From the NCBI RefSeq assembly GCF_000292245.2, contig NZ_ALPT02000040.1, forward strand, positions 1 to 37,812: 37,812 nt of DNA, written 5' to 3'. This DNA is from Alkalihalobacillus alcalophilus ATCC 27647 = CGMCC 1.3604 (GTDB taxonomy: Bacteria; Bacillota; Bacilli; Bacillales; Bacillaceae_D). This document shows, piece by piece, positions 1 through 8,660 of the stretch; within the stretch, counting starts at the first letter, position 1, and each line of letters starts with the position of its first letter. Position numbers and translations under genes: made by a program. The notes under the pieces are model-generated. The model saw only the letters and a list, made by a program, of their open reading frames with translations, searched no databases and was not told where the DNA came from.

Positions 1-5
1 ACCAA

Positions 6-74
6 CCGACATTCATCTCCCCCTTATCGTTGGGCTTCTCCCTTCACACGATTGAAGGGGGAGTCTTCTGTCGG
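6..74. repeat. Imperfect inverted repeat at the window edge
   Basis: Two arms can pair: CCGACA at 6-11 with TGTCGG at 69-74, and CTCCCCCTT at 17-25 with AAGGGGGAG at 55-63. A second pyrimidine block at 38-45 competes for the same purine arm, so two folds are possible. There is no long T tract on either side. It could be the end of an insertion sequence lying outside the window, or a terminator for a gene to the left. The sequence does not decide between these. Confidence 0.4.
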
Positions 75-131
75 GAAATGATAAATTACTTTCCCCGTAT
101 ATGCATGTCTTAATTAGTTAACGGTATTGAA

Positions 132-1349
132 TTAAGATTGTTTTTCATATATTTCTAGATTATTAATAAACCACTTGTATGCAGTATTCATACTGTCTTG
201 AATGCTCATATCACCCTTTGCTTCTACGACAAAAGTAGCGATACGGTCAATTAAACTATCTGCTTTCTTCTTTTGTTCATCAAGGTTAATATAAGTTAAA
301 TATTCCAGAACATTTTCTGGTGGATTCACACTTGGTAAACGATTAATATGCTTATTTAATGGTGGAATTAAGAGGGAACCTGTAATTTTTTTAGGACTTG
401 TCCTTATCATCGTTGCTTCTTGTTTCGAATAAAGATTACTTTGAGAGCGGACAGAAACTTCGCATAAATTTATATCAAATGCATGATAAATTTGTTCAAC
501 TATTTTTCCACCGCCTGCTCTTGACGCTACTTCACATAAAATAACTTCCTCCTCCTTATTTACAAATACCTCTATATGAAAAGCTCCATGTGAAGGAGAT
601 GGAAAGCTATTAATTAATTGGGTAGCATAATCAATTAGTTTTTTGAAAAATACGTGCCCTTCCTCTATTAAGTGACTACCAGCATAACCACCGTCATTAA
701 AGTCTAAATTACTTACTAGATAAGTGCTTGGCCAGTTAAATATGATATCCCCTTTAAAGGTTAGAACATCGATATGGAACATTTGTCCATCTATAAATTC
801 TTCAACCATATAGTTTCTTGGAATGCCTTCATTTAGAAAAGCTTTTAAATCACCTTCATTTTTTAAAATTTTCACCCCTTCAGCTCCGGCACCATCTCTC
901 GGTTTCACCACAACTGGATAGCCATGAAGGTTTATAAATTCTAATAATGTAATGGAAGAGTCTAACTTTGTGAATAATGGCACTTTTAAATGATTCTGTT
1001 TGGCTAGCTGTTTCATTAGAAGTTTATCTCTAAAATAAATAGCACTATCATACTGTTGGCCAGGAATATTTAAAGCTTCACGTAATCTTGCCGCACGCAC
1101 TAAATCAAATTCGTATGTAGAAATGATTCTAGTGAAATTATATTTTTTATTCAGCTCTATTGCGGTCAATTCAACATTCGAGTTTAATTCATAATTATTA
1201 AACCCAATAACCTCAACGTACCTACCTGCTGGAAACTCATTCATATGTTTACGACATGTGATTAATACCAAATCTTCACTTGAATCCTTTAACCACTTTT
1301 CATACGGCATATGCTCGTGTGAGTAACCGTTTAAAATTAATATGGCCAT
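132..1349 (-). CDS. ATP-grasp domain protein
   Basis: A 405-residue protein of the ATP-grasp superfamily, which uses ATP to activate a carboxylate and join it to an amine or thiol through an acyl-phosphate. The central ATP-grasp fold is visible: YPVVVKPRDGAGAEGV around residues 143-158 supplies the ATP-binding lysine and glycine-rich loop, MVEEFIDGQMFHIDV around 180-194 is the hinge, and HIEVFVNKEEEVILCEVASRAGGG around 259-282 carries the Mg-binding acidic residues and Arg/Gly loop. The first 100 or so residues form a pre-ATP-grasp domain. The start at 1349 has AGAGG 7-8 bases upstream. It stands alone, with no peptide, siderophore or purine partner beside it, so the substrate is unknown. It resembles the solitary ATP-grasp proteins of Bacillus more than PurK or carbamoyl-phosphate synthase. 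Confidence 0.8.
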   Translation of the reverse strand: MAILILNGYSHEHMPYEKWLKDSSEDLVLITCRKHMNEFPAGRYVEVIGFNNYELNSNVELTAIELNKKYNFTRIISTYEFDLVRAARLREALNIPGQQYDSAIYFRDKLLMKQLAKQNHLKVPLFTKLDSSITLLEFINLHGYPVVVKPRDGAGAEGVKILKNEGDLKAFLNEGIPRNYMVEEFIDGQMFHIDVLTFKGDIIFNWPSTYLVSNLDFNDGGYAGSHLIEEGHVFFKKLIDYATQLINSFPSPSHGAFHIEVFVNKEEEVILCEVASRAGGGKIVEQIYHAFDINLCEVSVRSQSNLYSKQEATMIRTSPKKITGSLLIPPLNKHINRLPSVNPPENVLEYLTYINLDEQKKKADSLIDRIATFVVEAKGDMSIQDSMNTAYKWFINNLEIYEKQS

Positions 1350-1607
1350 TATATTACCTCTTTCTATTCCCTAATGATATTTTTTATCAATGATTCTGAT
1401 ACTGGAACATTATCAATACGCTCTTAAAAAATTCGTCAAATGGAAAGCCACCTGTGCATGGACTATAGCTTTGGCTTAGGAGGATTCATACCGTCTAAAT
1501 ATAAAAGCATTCCTTCAATCTCCGCTAACATATTTGAAATTTCAGTTTTTTTACACCGTTAAATAACAATTGATTTTATGCTGGTCAAATCAACATTTAG
1601 ACAAAAG
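1350..1607. other. Intergenic DNA, possible tiny coding remnant
   Basis: No gene with a ribosome binding site was found here. On the minus strand between about 1473 and 1563 there is a short open stretch reading EISNMLAEIEGMLLYLDG and ending PPKPKL-stop, just after an A7 run on that strand. Its codon pattern looks protein-like, but it has no start signal. It may be the tail of a lost gene. Confidence 0.25.
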
Positions 1608-2240
1608 TTACATTCTCAATTGAATGTCTAATAAAATTTTTCTTATATCCTCAATTGGATTTTCTGATTGAAAAAGATCGGTGTCATAATAACCTTCTAA
1701 CTCTTTTAAATCAGCTAATAAGATATGAATTACTTCAAACTCTTGCTCAAACTCTCGCTTATCGGAAAAAACACTCAATTCATCCCACATATAAAAAGCC
1801 ATTTGTCTATAATAAAAATCTTCTTCCCATGGTGTATCCGAACCCTCATATGCATTATGCCAGAGATGGACATAGTAATTGATAAATCCCACTAACTGGT
1901 GACGTTCTTCTGGATATAATTCATCTTGTTTTGCTTTCCTCTCTTTTTCATGTGCTTCCTTTAAAGTATCTATAAACTCGAAATAATTCTTGTCTAATGC
2001 TTTGATTTCCTCAATACTCCAATCGGGCTCACCTGCCTCTATGGCTTTTTGTACCCTTTCATCTCTGCGAATTTCCCAATCTTCCCTCGTATCTCCTTCT
2101 ATTTCTTCAGTAGCCTGCCCTAGAACTAATGCTCTTTCTTGACCATTGAGCTCAGTTGACGATAATGACTGAACACCTAGAAATGTTAATCCGATTGTTA
2201 AACCAATACTACTAACAATGGACGCTGTTTTTATCATCAT
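1608..2240 (-). CDS. Secreted or membrane-anchored protein of unknown function
   Basis: A 210-residue protein not recognised as any named family. Residues 1-29 (MMIKTASIVSSIGLTIGLTF and on) form a basic-then-hydrophobic signal peptide or anchor, with no lipobox cysteine. The rest is highly charged, mostly helical and rich in Glu, Lys and aromatic residues, with motifs such as DWEIRRDERVQKAIEAGEPDW at about 54-74 and a C-terminal Tyr/Trp-rich helical block. The start has a GGGGGTGT ribosome binding site directly upstream of ATGATG, so either methionine could be used. It is flanked by unrelated genes and appears to be transcribed alone. An extracytoplasmic location is inferred from the N-terminus. 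Confidence 0.65.
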   Translation of the reverse strand: MMIKTASIVSSIGLTIGLTFLGVQSLSSTELNGQERALVLGQATEEIEGDTREDWEIRRDERVQKAIEAGEPDWSIEEIKALDKNYFEFIDTLKEAHEKERKAKQDELYPEERHQLVGFINYYVHLWHNAYEGSDTPWEEDFYYRQMAFYMWDELSVFSDKREFEQEFEVIHILLADLKELEGYYDTDLFQSENPIEDIRKILLDIQLRM

Positions 2241-2503
2241 TACACCCCCCCTAAAAAATCATTTGTTACCAGAGTTAACGCAAATTTAAATGTTTTTGGT
2301 ATTTTTCCTCCTTCTTTTGCTGCTCATAAAAGAAGGGTTAATACTAATTCTGAAATTAGTTGGCCAACACGTTTCGCTTTGCATAAATTTTTTTATACAC
2401 CTTATTGCTTAAAATCGGTTCATTTACTATTTTATGGTATCATGATATAGAGAAATTTGCTTCACATAATAGTTAGGATGATAAAATTTTGGAGGTATTA
2501 CGA

Positions 2504-2704
2504 ATGAAGTATTTCATTTACTTTTTTGCCCTTCTGTCCACGATTGGTGGATTGGCATTTACTTTAAGCTTTTTTGGAGTTGGAGAAGAAATATTTAATT
2601 CCTATTATTTCCTGTTTATGACATGTCTTTGGATAGGTATAGTAGGTAGCCTTATTTTAAAAATACGTTCAAGAAACAACCAGAACAAAAGTAGCTTTAA
2701 TTAA
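2504..2704 (+). CDS. Small two-helix membrane protein
   Basis: A 66-residue protein with two hydrophobic segments, at about residues 2-22 (KYFIYFFALLSTIGGLAF) and 33-53, ending in a basic, Asn-rich tail. The reading frame is open from a TTG at 2489, but that codon lies beside the GGAGG at 2491-2495, which is eight bases before the ATG at 2504. The ATG is therefore the start. A weak sigma-A-like promoter (TTGCTT at 2405, TATTTT at 2428, spacing 17) lies upstream. No family was recognised. It has no co-directional neighbour and is probably monocistronic. Confidence 0.6.
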   Translation: MKYFIYFFALLSTIGGLAFTLSFFGVGEEIFNSYYFLFMTCLWIGIVGSLILKIRSRNNQNKSSFN

Positions 2705-2897
2705 TTTCATTATTGTTAGTAATTTGCTAGGGATATTAAAAATCCCAAATCAAAGCAATTTTTGAAACATTTGATGAAGTTGTCACTGAATACCTTGACC
2801 GAGAATAAGGGAATTCATGTCCAAAATCTTGGGGCTAATCTGTTCTTCAATCGACTAAGATTATAATTCAACTAATCTTACTTTAAAGAATTAAAAA

Positions 2898-2945
2898 AGA
2901 GCCGATTCCCAAAAGGTAATTCTCATGACCTTCTGGAACAGCTCT
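2898..2945 (-). terminator. Rho-independent terminator after cydC
   Basis: Read on the minus strand, GAGCTGTTCC pairs imperfectly with GGGAATCGGCTC, with inner AAGGT/ACCTT pairs, and is followed by TTTTTT. It lies 40 bases past the cydC stop and ends the cydDC transcript. Confidence 0.75.
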
Positions 2946-2984
2946 CTTCGCTTTATAAAAATTTCATCTAATATAGTGCCCTTA

Positions 2985-4706
2985 TTACGTGATAAAGATT
3001 TCTTTTTCTAAATCCTTCATTTGTTTAAAATAACCGTTTTTGTCCATTAATTGCTTGTAACTACCACTCTCGACGATTTTTCCATGATCCATCACGATAA
3101 TTTGATCCATTTTCTCTAACCCAGTCAATCGATGACTAACTAATACGAGTGTCGCTGTACCTGCTTTTTCGAAAAGATTTGAAAGCATTCTCTCCTCTGT
3201 TAAAGCATCCATTGATGAGGTCGGTTCATCCAATACCCATATTTGGGCTTCCTTTAAAAATAAGCGAGCAAGGGCTAATCTTTGTTTTTCTCCCCCGGAT
3301 AAGTTGGCTCCTTTTTCTTGAACGGCGTCTTCTAAATTCAAATGAGCTAATTGTACATCTCGTAATGCTTGTGTTAATTCGGTATCACTCGCTTCTGGGT
3401 TGGCTATTTCTAAATTATCTCGAATCGTTCCAAAGAAAAAGTGATTGGATTGTAAGGAAACATTGCTTGCCTTCCAAATCTCTTCTTCTTTAATTTTATC
3501 AATATCCCAATCATTAAAAGTCACTTTTCCACTATCTAACGGCTGAACCTTTAATAAAACTTGTAAGATCGTCGTTTTTCCCGAACCACTGGCTCCGACA
3601 ATCGCTGTTTTAGATCCTGCTGGTAATTCAAAAGATATCCGATCGAGCGTTGGCCTTGTTTCATCCATATACGTAAAAGAAACATCCTCAAATTGTATAG
3701 AAGGTATATGATGATTTTCCCATTTTACATAGGATTCTTGTTCGGATTCCTGTTCTTGATTCCATACTTGAACTAAACGCTTCGTTGCCACGTTACTTTG
3801 TTGTAGAAAATGTGGAACAAGGGCCATAGGTGCGGTCTGTTCAAAAACAGTTATGGATATCATAAAGAGCATCGCTAATAAAATGCCCTCTAAATTGCCT
3901 TGAACAACTTGATAACCAGCAAAAGCTAACACAAGGACGGATATAAATAAGGATAGAAAGCCGATAACCGATTCATTAAATAATTGGACTTCATGAGCCC
4001 TTTTCTGCTCTTTTTCATAAGCTTGTACCGTTATTATTAATTGATTTCGTTGGCTTGTTGCTTGCTGATTGATTTTTAAATCTTTATAGCCATATAAGAA
4101 CTCCGTAAATTCAGATGACAAGTTCCCGCGAATTTGTCGATTTTTTTGATCAACACGACTTTGTTTTATTAAAAATAAAGCAGGAATAATAAGCGTCAAG
4201 AGGAGCATCCCACTTAAAAGAATAAACGCAGTTCCGATTGAAAAGATTGTTGTAAAAGCGATTGTTGCGATAAAAACGGTCGCTGTCACAACAGGTGGAT
4301 AAAAAACACGTAAGAGAAAATTCTGGAGAGATTCCACATCTCCGACAATTCGAGCTAACAAATCTCCACTCCGATAACGTTGCAATATTGTAGAAGAGAG
4401 TGGTTCGATTTTTTGATAAACAAAGACCCTTATATTACTTAACATCGTAAAAGTGGCCCGATGAGAAAAGTAACGCTCCCCATACCGACTCACAGCAGAT
4501 GTAATCCCTAGTAACTTAACAATAGCGACAATGATCATTAACGTGTAAATAGGTGGAACAAGAGCAGCTTGTGAGATTAAATACCCACTAGCGGAAAAAA
4601 GTCCAACGGCTGTGATCCCCGCTATAAATCCAAAGACAATCGATAAGAGAATATCGCGTTTTTCCTGAAGCATAATGGAAATAACCATACTTAAATGTCG
4701 CATCAC
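2985..4706 (-). CDS. cydC: CydC subunit of heterodimeric ABC exporter
   Basis: A 573-residue half-transporter: about six membrane helices in residues 15-310, then a nucleotide-binding domain. The Walker A motif is GASGSGKTT at about 370-378, the signature is NLSGGEKQRLALARL at about 466-480, Walker B is IWVLDEPTSSMD just after, and the switch histidine follows in LVLVSHRL. In bacteria CydDC exports cysteine and glutathione-type thiols and is needed to assemble cytochrome bd. The start codon overlaps the end of cydD by four bases (ATGA), showing translational coupling and a heterodimer. The cydAB genes that precede these in B. subtilis are absent here. CydC rather than CydD is assigned by gene order and the overall sequence. 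Confidence 0.9.
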   Translation of the reverse strand: MMRHLSMVISIMLQEKRDILLSIVFGFIAGITAVGLFSASGYLISQAALVPPIYTLMIIVAIVKLLGITSAVSRYGERYFSHRATFTMLSNIRVFVYQKIEPLSSTILQRYRSGDLLARIVGDVESLQNFLLRVFYPPVVTATVFIATIAFTTIFSIGTAFILLSGMLLLTLIIPALFLIKQSRVDQKNRQIRGNLSSEFTEFLYGYKDLKINQQATSQRNQLIITVQAYEKEQKRAHEVQLFNESVIGFLSLFISVLVLAFAGYQVVQGNLEGILLAMLFMISITVFEQTAPMALVPHFLQQSNVATKRLVQVWNQEQESEQESYVKWENHHIPSIQFEDVSFTYMDETRPTLDRISFELPAGSKTAIVGASGSGKTTILQVLLKVQPLDSGKVTFNDWDIDKIKEEEIWKASNVSLQSNHFFFGTIRDNLEIANPEASDTELTQALRDVQLAHLNLEDAVQEKGANLSGGEKQRLALARLFLKEAQIWVLDEPTSSMDALTEERMLSNLFEKAGTATLVLVSHRLTGLEKMDQIIVMDHGKIVESGSYKQLMDKNGYFKQMKDLEKEIFIT

Positions 4707-6421
4707 ATCGTCCTCCCTTGCTGGACATCAACCATTTCTCGGTACATTTTATCTTGTCGCCATAACTCTTCATGTGTACCGACTGCCCGAATCGCTCCTG
4801 CGTCAAGCAAAATAATTTTATCGGCTGAACGAATCGTATACAAACGATGGGCTACTGTAATAACGGTCGATTGCTCGGATAGTTTTTGCATCGATGTTTG
4901 TAAAATCCGCTCTGTTTGTAAATCCAATCCAGTCGTCGGTTCATCAAAAAGGATAAGGGCTGGTTTTTTCAAAAAGGCTCTCGCCATTAAGACGCGTTGT
5001 TTTTCTCCACCAGAAAGGCCACGCCCTCCCTCACCGATGCTCGTCTTCAGACCATTTGGCAAGGATTGAACCCATTCATAAATTCCTGCTTCTTCAGCGG
5101 CCAATTTAATTTCTTGTTGAGAATGTATTTGACTAGAACCTAATGCGATATTTTCTTCAATCGTGCCCGAAAATAAATACGCATCTTGAGTAATATAACT
5201 TAGCTTGTCAAACCAAGATTTCTCCAAGACCTGGTGCTGCGAGAGACCATTGATCAGATAAGTACCACTATTAAGTGGAAATAAGCCAGAAAGGACATTT
5301 AATAACGTCGATTTCCCCGCCCCTGTTGCTCCAATGATCGCCACTTTCTCGAACGGTTCAATTGAAACAGAAATAGGTTTCGATTGAAAACCTTGCTCAT
5401 ATCCAAATGATGCTTCGCTTAATTCCAGTGTAGGTGGTTGATTTTTATCTAGTTCTTCCGTTCCCCACTTCACTGGTTCACTCGTTTCCTCTAATAGTTC
5501 TTCTAGCTTTTTCGCCGCTCCCATACTCGCTTTCCCGGAATGAAACGCGGAGCCGAGTTCTTTTAACTTATTGAAGAATTCAGGGGCTAATATCAACATT
5601 AAAAATCCTGTTGCAAAAGATGTATCTTGAATAATAATCATTCGAATCGCAACTTCTAAAGCAATTAATCCGATACTAAGCATCGAAATGAACTCCAAAG
5701 CTAATGAATTCGTAAAGGCAACCTTTAATACTTCCATTGTTGCATCCCGAAAACTTAAACTACTTTTCTTAATTCGCTCTCTTTGTTGTTTCGCTCTCCC
5801 AAATAACTTTAATGTTTGTAAACCTTGCAATGTATCTAGAAAAGTACCTGAAAAGGCCGCCATTTTCGTTAATTGTTCTTTCGATTTATCGCCCGTTTTC
5901 ACTCCAATAATCACCATAAAAATGGGGATAAATGGAGCCGTTATTAAGATGATAACCCCTGTCGTCCAATGCTCTACAAAAATAACGATTAAGAGGACAA
6001 GTGGAATAATCATTGATTGAATCATTTGTGGAATATATTGAGTAAAATAGCGATCGATTTCGTCTACGATATCTAAAAAATAACTCGTTCTTTCACCTGC
6101 TCTCCTTTTTACATTCGCAATGGCTGGCCGCTTCGTAAAATGATCTAATAATCGCACGCGAAGCTTTATTTTGACATCTGTTGCCACAGACATTCCGATT
6201 TTATTAATAGAAGAACGTAAAATCGTCCGAATGAGTAAGGCGAACACTAAGATACCGATTAAATAAAGGACATCAACGAATTGAACACCTTGCAAAAAAA
6301 TACGATCAATAATTGTCACGATCAAATATCCTTGGCCAAGAATAGCGATTGACATTCCAAATGCTAATAGAGCCATGAGGAGGAGATTTTTTCGATATTG
6401 TACGAGCATCTTCTTTAACAT
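4703..6421 (-). CDS. cydD: CydD subunit of heterodimeric ABC exporter
   Basis: A 572-residue half-transporter with about six membrane helices (residues 12-300) and a C-terminal ATPase domain. Walker A is GATGAGKST at about 364-372, the signature is GLSGGEKQRVLMARAF at about 471-486, Walker B is LILFDEPTTGLD, and the switch is TVITVAHRL. The segment LAPEFFNKLKELGSAFHSG around 283-301 fits the CydD branch (family pattern LAPEFY..L..LG..YH). It pairs with CydC as an exporter of low-molecular-weight thiols supporting cytochrome bd assembly. The ribosome binding site is GGAGGGG, 6-7 bases before the ATG, and its complement lies 60 bases upstream (see the regulatory entry at 6429-6493). Confidence 0.9.
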   Translation of the reverse strand: MLKKMLVQYRKNLLLMALLAFGMSIAILGQGYLIVTIIDRIFLQGVQFVDVLYLIGILVFALLIRTILRSSINKIGMSVATDVKIKLRVRLLDHFTKRPAIANVKRRAGERTSYFLDIVDEIDRYFTQYIPQMIQSMIIPLVLLIVIFVEHWTTGVIILITAPFIPIFMVIIGVKTGDKSKEQLTKMAAFSGTFLDTLQGLQTLKLFGRAKQQRERIKKSSLSFRDATMEVLKVAFTNSLALEFISMLSIGLIALEVAIRMIIIQDTSFATGFLMLILAPEFFNKLKELGSAFHSGKASMGAAKKLEELLEETSEPVKWGTEELDKNQPPTLELSEASFGYEQGFQSKPISVSIEPFEKVAIIGATGAGKSTLLNVLSGLFPLNSGTYLINGLSQHQVLEKSWFDKLSYITQDAYLFSGTIEENIALGSSQIHSQQEIKLAAEEAGIYEWVQSLPNGLKTSIGEGGRGLSGGEKQRVLMARAFLKKPALILFDEPTTGLDLQTERILQTSMQKLSEQSTVITVAHRLYTIRSADKIILLDAGAIRAVGTHEELWRQDKMYREMVDVQQGRTM

Positions 6422-6428
6422 TGTGAAC

Positions 6429-6493
6429 CCCTCCTTTTTAATTCATTACTAATTGTAATTCCCTATAATGATTATTTCTAATATAAAGGAGGG
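6429..6493 (-). promoter_or_regulatory. Possible ribosome-binding-site sequestering fold before cydD
   Basis: In the cydD leader the minus strand carries CCCTCCTTT (plus 6485-6493), exactly complementary to AAAGGAGGG (plus 6429-6437), which is the cydD ribosome binding site. The 9-bp stem has a 47-base AT-rich loop. If the leader is transcribed through this point, the stem would hide the site. Whether transcription starts upstream of it is unknown. Confidence 0.35.
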
Positions 6494-6638
6494 TTTTTTG
6501 AGAACTTTCTTTTTTTAGACACATATAAAATACATTATTCATTCAAAATTAACTTGAAAAGCACTTTTCTATATTATCGTAATCAATTGTTTAGAGACTG
6601 GGCATAATATTTGAAAATCTTAACTTAAAGGTGAGTGT

Positions 6639-6926
6639 ATGAAGGTATTGATAGTCCTATCCAGTCTTTTTCTTCCTTTGTTTATGTACTTCTCTCAAAA
6701 ATGGTGGATGAAATTGCGACTTCTATTTAACTTGCTTGCTATCGTATCAGCCCTTATATTTGGAAACATTGCCTCTTTATCGATCCATACGATTCTTAAA
6801 GATCACACTGTTTTTATGACAAATATCCATTCACTTTTCCTAAACCCGTTTTTCTTAATATTTGGCGGGTATCTTGGGGTTTATATACTATACCGGCTCC
6901 TAATCATCACAATTGAAGAAGCCTAA
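6639..6926 (+). CDS. Small three-helix membrane protein
   Basis: A 95-residue, strongly hydrophobic protein with three predicted membrane segments: about residues 2-18, 27-50 (LFNLLAIVSALIFGNIASLS) and 66-90 (LFLNPFFLIFGGYLGVYILY). It ends in a short acidic tail. The start has AAAGGTGAG about five bases upstream. A possible sigma-A promoter lies at 6549-6577 (TTAACT, 17-base spacer, TATTAT). Conserved membrane proteins of this size occur in Bacillaceae, but no function can be named. It is transcribed divergently from cydD. Confidence 0.6.
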   Translation: MKVLIVLSSLFLPLFMYFSQKWWMKLRLLFNLLAIVSALIFGNIASLSIHTILKDHTVFMTNIHSLFLNPFFLIFGGYLGVYILYRLLIITIEEA

Positions 6927-6979
6927 ACGAGAAAAAGGAATGCAACAACATGCACTCCTCTTCAAAAATATAATTCATT

Positions 6980-8176
6980 CTAATGACTTGTAATTTGCCA
7001 CTGGAACGGGTTAGTATGTTTCGTCCAGTCCTGAGTATATTCTTCTTGTGTTAATAAGCATTGGTCTAGTTCATGAGTGATTAAATCAACGTTTAAATCG
7101 ATTCCGATAAACACTAATTTAGTATGTCTGTCCCCTATATCAGCATCCCATTCATCAAGCATTTCTGGGTTATCTGCTATTATTCGCTCTTGTTGCTCCA
7201 CTGACAATGATGCAACCCAATAAGATAATGGTTCTAATTTAACTGAAGGTCCTGCTTGTGACAATAAAATAGCTAGATCGTTTTGGGTCTGGCACCATGT
7301 AATCCCTTTGGCTCGCACAATTTGAGTCGGCATCGCTCCACACCACGTATTAAATCGCTCTGAATGAAAAGGAATTTTCCGAGAATAGACAAATGAAGAG
7401 ATGCCATATTCTTCTGTTTCAGGAGTATGATCAGCTGGTCCTATATTTAATTCCTGAAGCCACCCTGGTGACTGACTCGATTTATCAAAATCAAATAGGC
7501 CCGTATTTAAGATTTCTTTTACATCGATCTCGCTGTTAACCGCACGAATAATTTTAGCATCGGGTTGCAGCGTTTTTATGACCTTTTCAAGCTGTTCTAA
7601 GTTGTTTTCCGTAACTAAATCACATTTATTTAAAACTAAAACATCACAAAATTCAATTTGATCAATTAATAGGTCCGCAATATTCCGATCATCTGCCTCA
7701 CCGACTGCTTGTTTTCTTTCCAATAAAGTGTCACCTGACTCAAAATCATGCCAAAAACGATGGGCATCAACAACCGTCACCATCGTGTCTAATGTGCAAA
7801 ATTTGGTCAAATCAATCCCTAATTCATCATCAATATAAGAGAAAGTTTGAGCAACTGGGATAGGCTCACTTATTCCTGAAGACTCAATCAAAATATAATC
7901 AATATCCCCTTGTTTGGCTAGACGTTCTACTTCTAGTAATAAATCCTCTCGTAGTGTGCAACAAATGCATCCATTGGACATTTCCACTAGCTTTTCTTCT
8001 GTTCGTGAAAATCCACCTTGTGTTTGGACGAGTTCGCTATCAATATTCACTTCACTCATATCATTAACAATGACGGCGATCTTAAGGCCCTCACGATTAT
8101 TTAAGACATGATTTAATAATGTTGTTTTACCAGCACCAAGATATCCACTTAAAACAGTAACAGGAATTTTTTTCAT
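6980..8176 (-). CDS. CobW/COG0523 GTPase, zinc metallochaperone type (ZigA/YciC-like)
   Basis: A GTPase of the G3E/CobW family, 398 residues from the ATG at 8176. The P-loop GYLGAGKTT is at residues 11-19, the metal-binding CxCC motif is NGCICCTLREDL at about 66-77, the NKxD specificity motif is LNKCDLV at about 176-182, and a CobW C-terminal domain follows. Members under Zur control, such as B. subtilis YciC, are thought to deliver zinc to client proteins during starvation. An in-frame GTG at 8188 overlaps AAAGGAGTG, so the ATG 11 bases downstream of the GGAG core is preferred. It is the third gene of the Zur operon. The zinc role is inferred from the CxCC motif and from the Zur boxes upstream. 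Confidence 0.88.
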   Translation of the reverse strand: MKKIPVTVLSGYLGAGKTTLLNHVLNNREGLKIAVIVNDMSEVNIDSELVQTQGGFSRTEEKLVEMSNGCICCTLREDLLLEVERLAKQGDIDYILIESSGISEPIPVAQTFSYIDDELGIDLTKFCTLDTMVTVVDAHRFWHDFESGDTLLERKQAVGEADDRNIADLLIDQIEFCDVLVLNKCDLVTENNLEQLEKVIKTLQPDAKIIRAVNSEIDVKEILNTGLFDFDKSSQSPGWLQELNIGPADHTPETEEYGISSFVYSRKIPFHSERFNTWCGAMPTQIVRAKGITWCQTQNDLAILLSQAGPSVKLEPLSYWVASLSVEQQERIIADNPEMLDEWDADIGDRHTKLVFIGIDLNVDLITHELDQCLLTQEEYTQDWTKHTNPFQWQITSH

Positions 8177-8288
8177 TCTGCTTTTCACTCCTTTGATTTT
8201 ACAATGTTAGTGCCTAAATACTTTGTATATGTAGCTTCTCGATTTATCCTTTAATATTTCTAACCTCTAAATTTATGAACCTCTTTTC

Positions 8289-8633
8289 TTAATAAACAAA
8301 GAAGTAGTTATAGTTGCTTTTATTGTTGTAGTTTGAGTAGTTAATCCATTTTCTTTGGTTGCAGCTTTTTTCTATAAATCGATCAACCTTAGTCTGTGCT
8401 TCATCCATTAGTTGCTTTATAGCTACTTCATCTAATAAAAAGTGAGCTGCCGCAGCTTTAAAAGGTGGATTTTCTTTCATCAACTGAAGATAATGATTTT
8501 CACTAATAGCAATGTCTACAAGCTGATTTTCTTTCTTAATAATAAATAAGTATATTTCACGTTCTTTTATTGATAATTGACGAATAGCTCTGCGATGAAA
8601 AAATTCCATTTCTGAATGACTAGCCCTATTCAT
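8289..8633 (-). CDS. Unknown protein in the Zur operon
   Basis: A 114-residue protein not recognised. It is predicted largely helical (MNRASHSEMEFFHRRAIRQL and on), with one Cys (KSCNQRK at about 91-97) and several scattered His residues, and ends in an unusual Asn/Tyr-rich tail of about 17 residues (NYSNYNNKSNYNYFF). The start has GGGAGA 7-8 bases upstream. It lies 27 bases after rpsN2 and 112 bases before the CobW GTPase, all on the same strand behind the Zur boxes, so it is probably made under zinc starvation. The low-complexity tail could come from a frame change near the end of the gene. No membrane segment or signal peptide is seen. Confidence 0.6.
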   Translation of the reverse strand: MNRASHSEMEFFHRRAIRQLSIKEREIYLFIIKKENQLVDIAISENHYLQLMKENPPFKAAAAHFLLDEVAIKQLMDEAQTKVDRFIEKSCNQRKWINYSNYNNKSNYNYFFVY

Positions 8634-8660
8634 AATAAATCTCCCTCAATGATTTTTCTT

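Noticed and set aside
1655..1882. Plus-strand open frame of 75 codons
   Set aside because: It lies antisense to the secreted protein gene, has no ribosome binding site, and shows no protein-like pattern.
4695..5069. Plus-strand open frame of 124 codons over cydD
   Set aside because: Antisense shadow of the ATPase domain of cydD; cysteine-rich and without a start signal.
6421..6500. Possible Rex site for cydDC
   Set aside because: No sequence close to TTGTGAAAT-N-TTCACAA was found. TTGTGAA at 6421 overlaps the start codon and has no second half.
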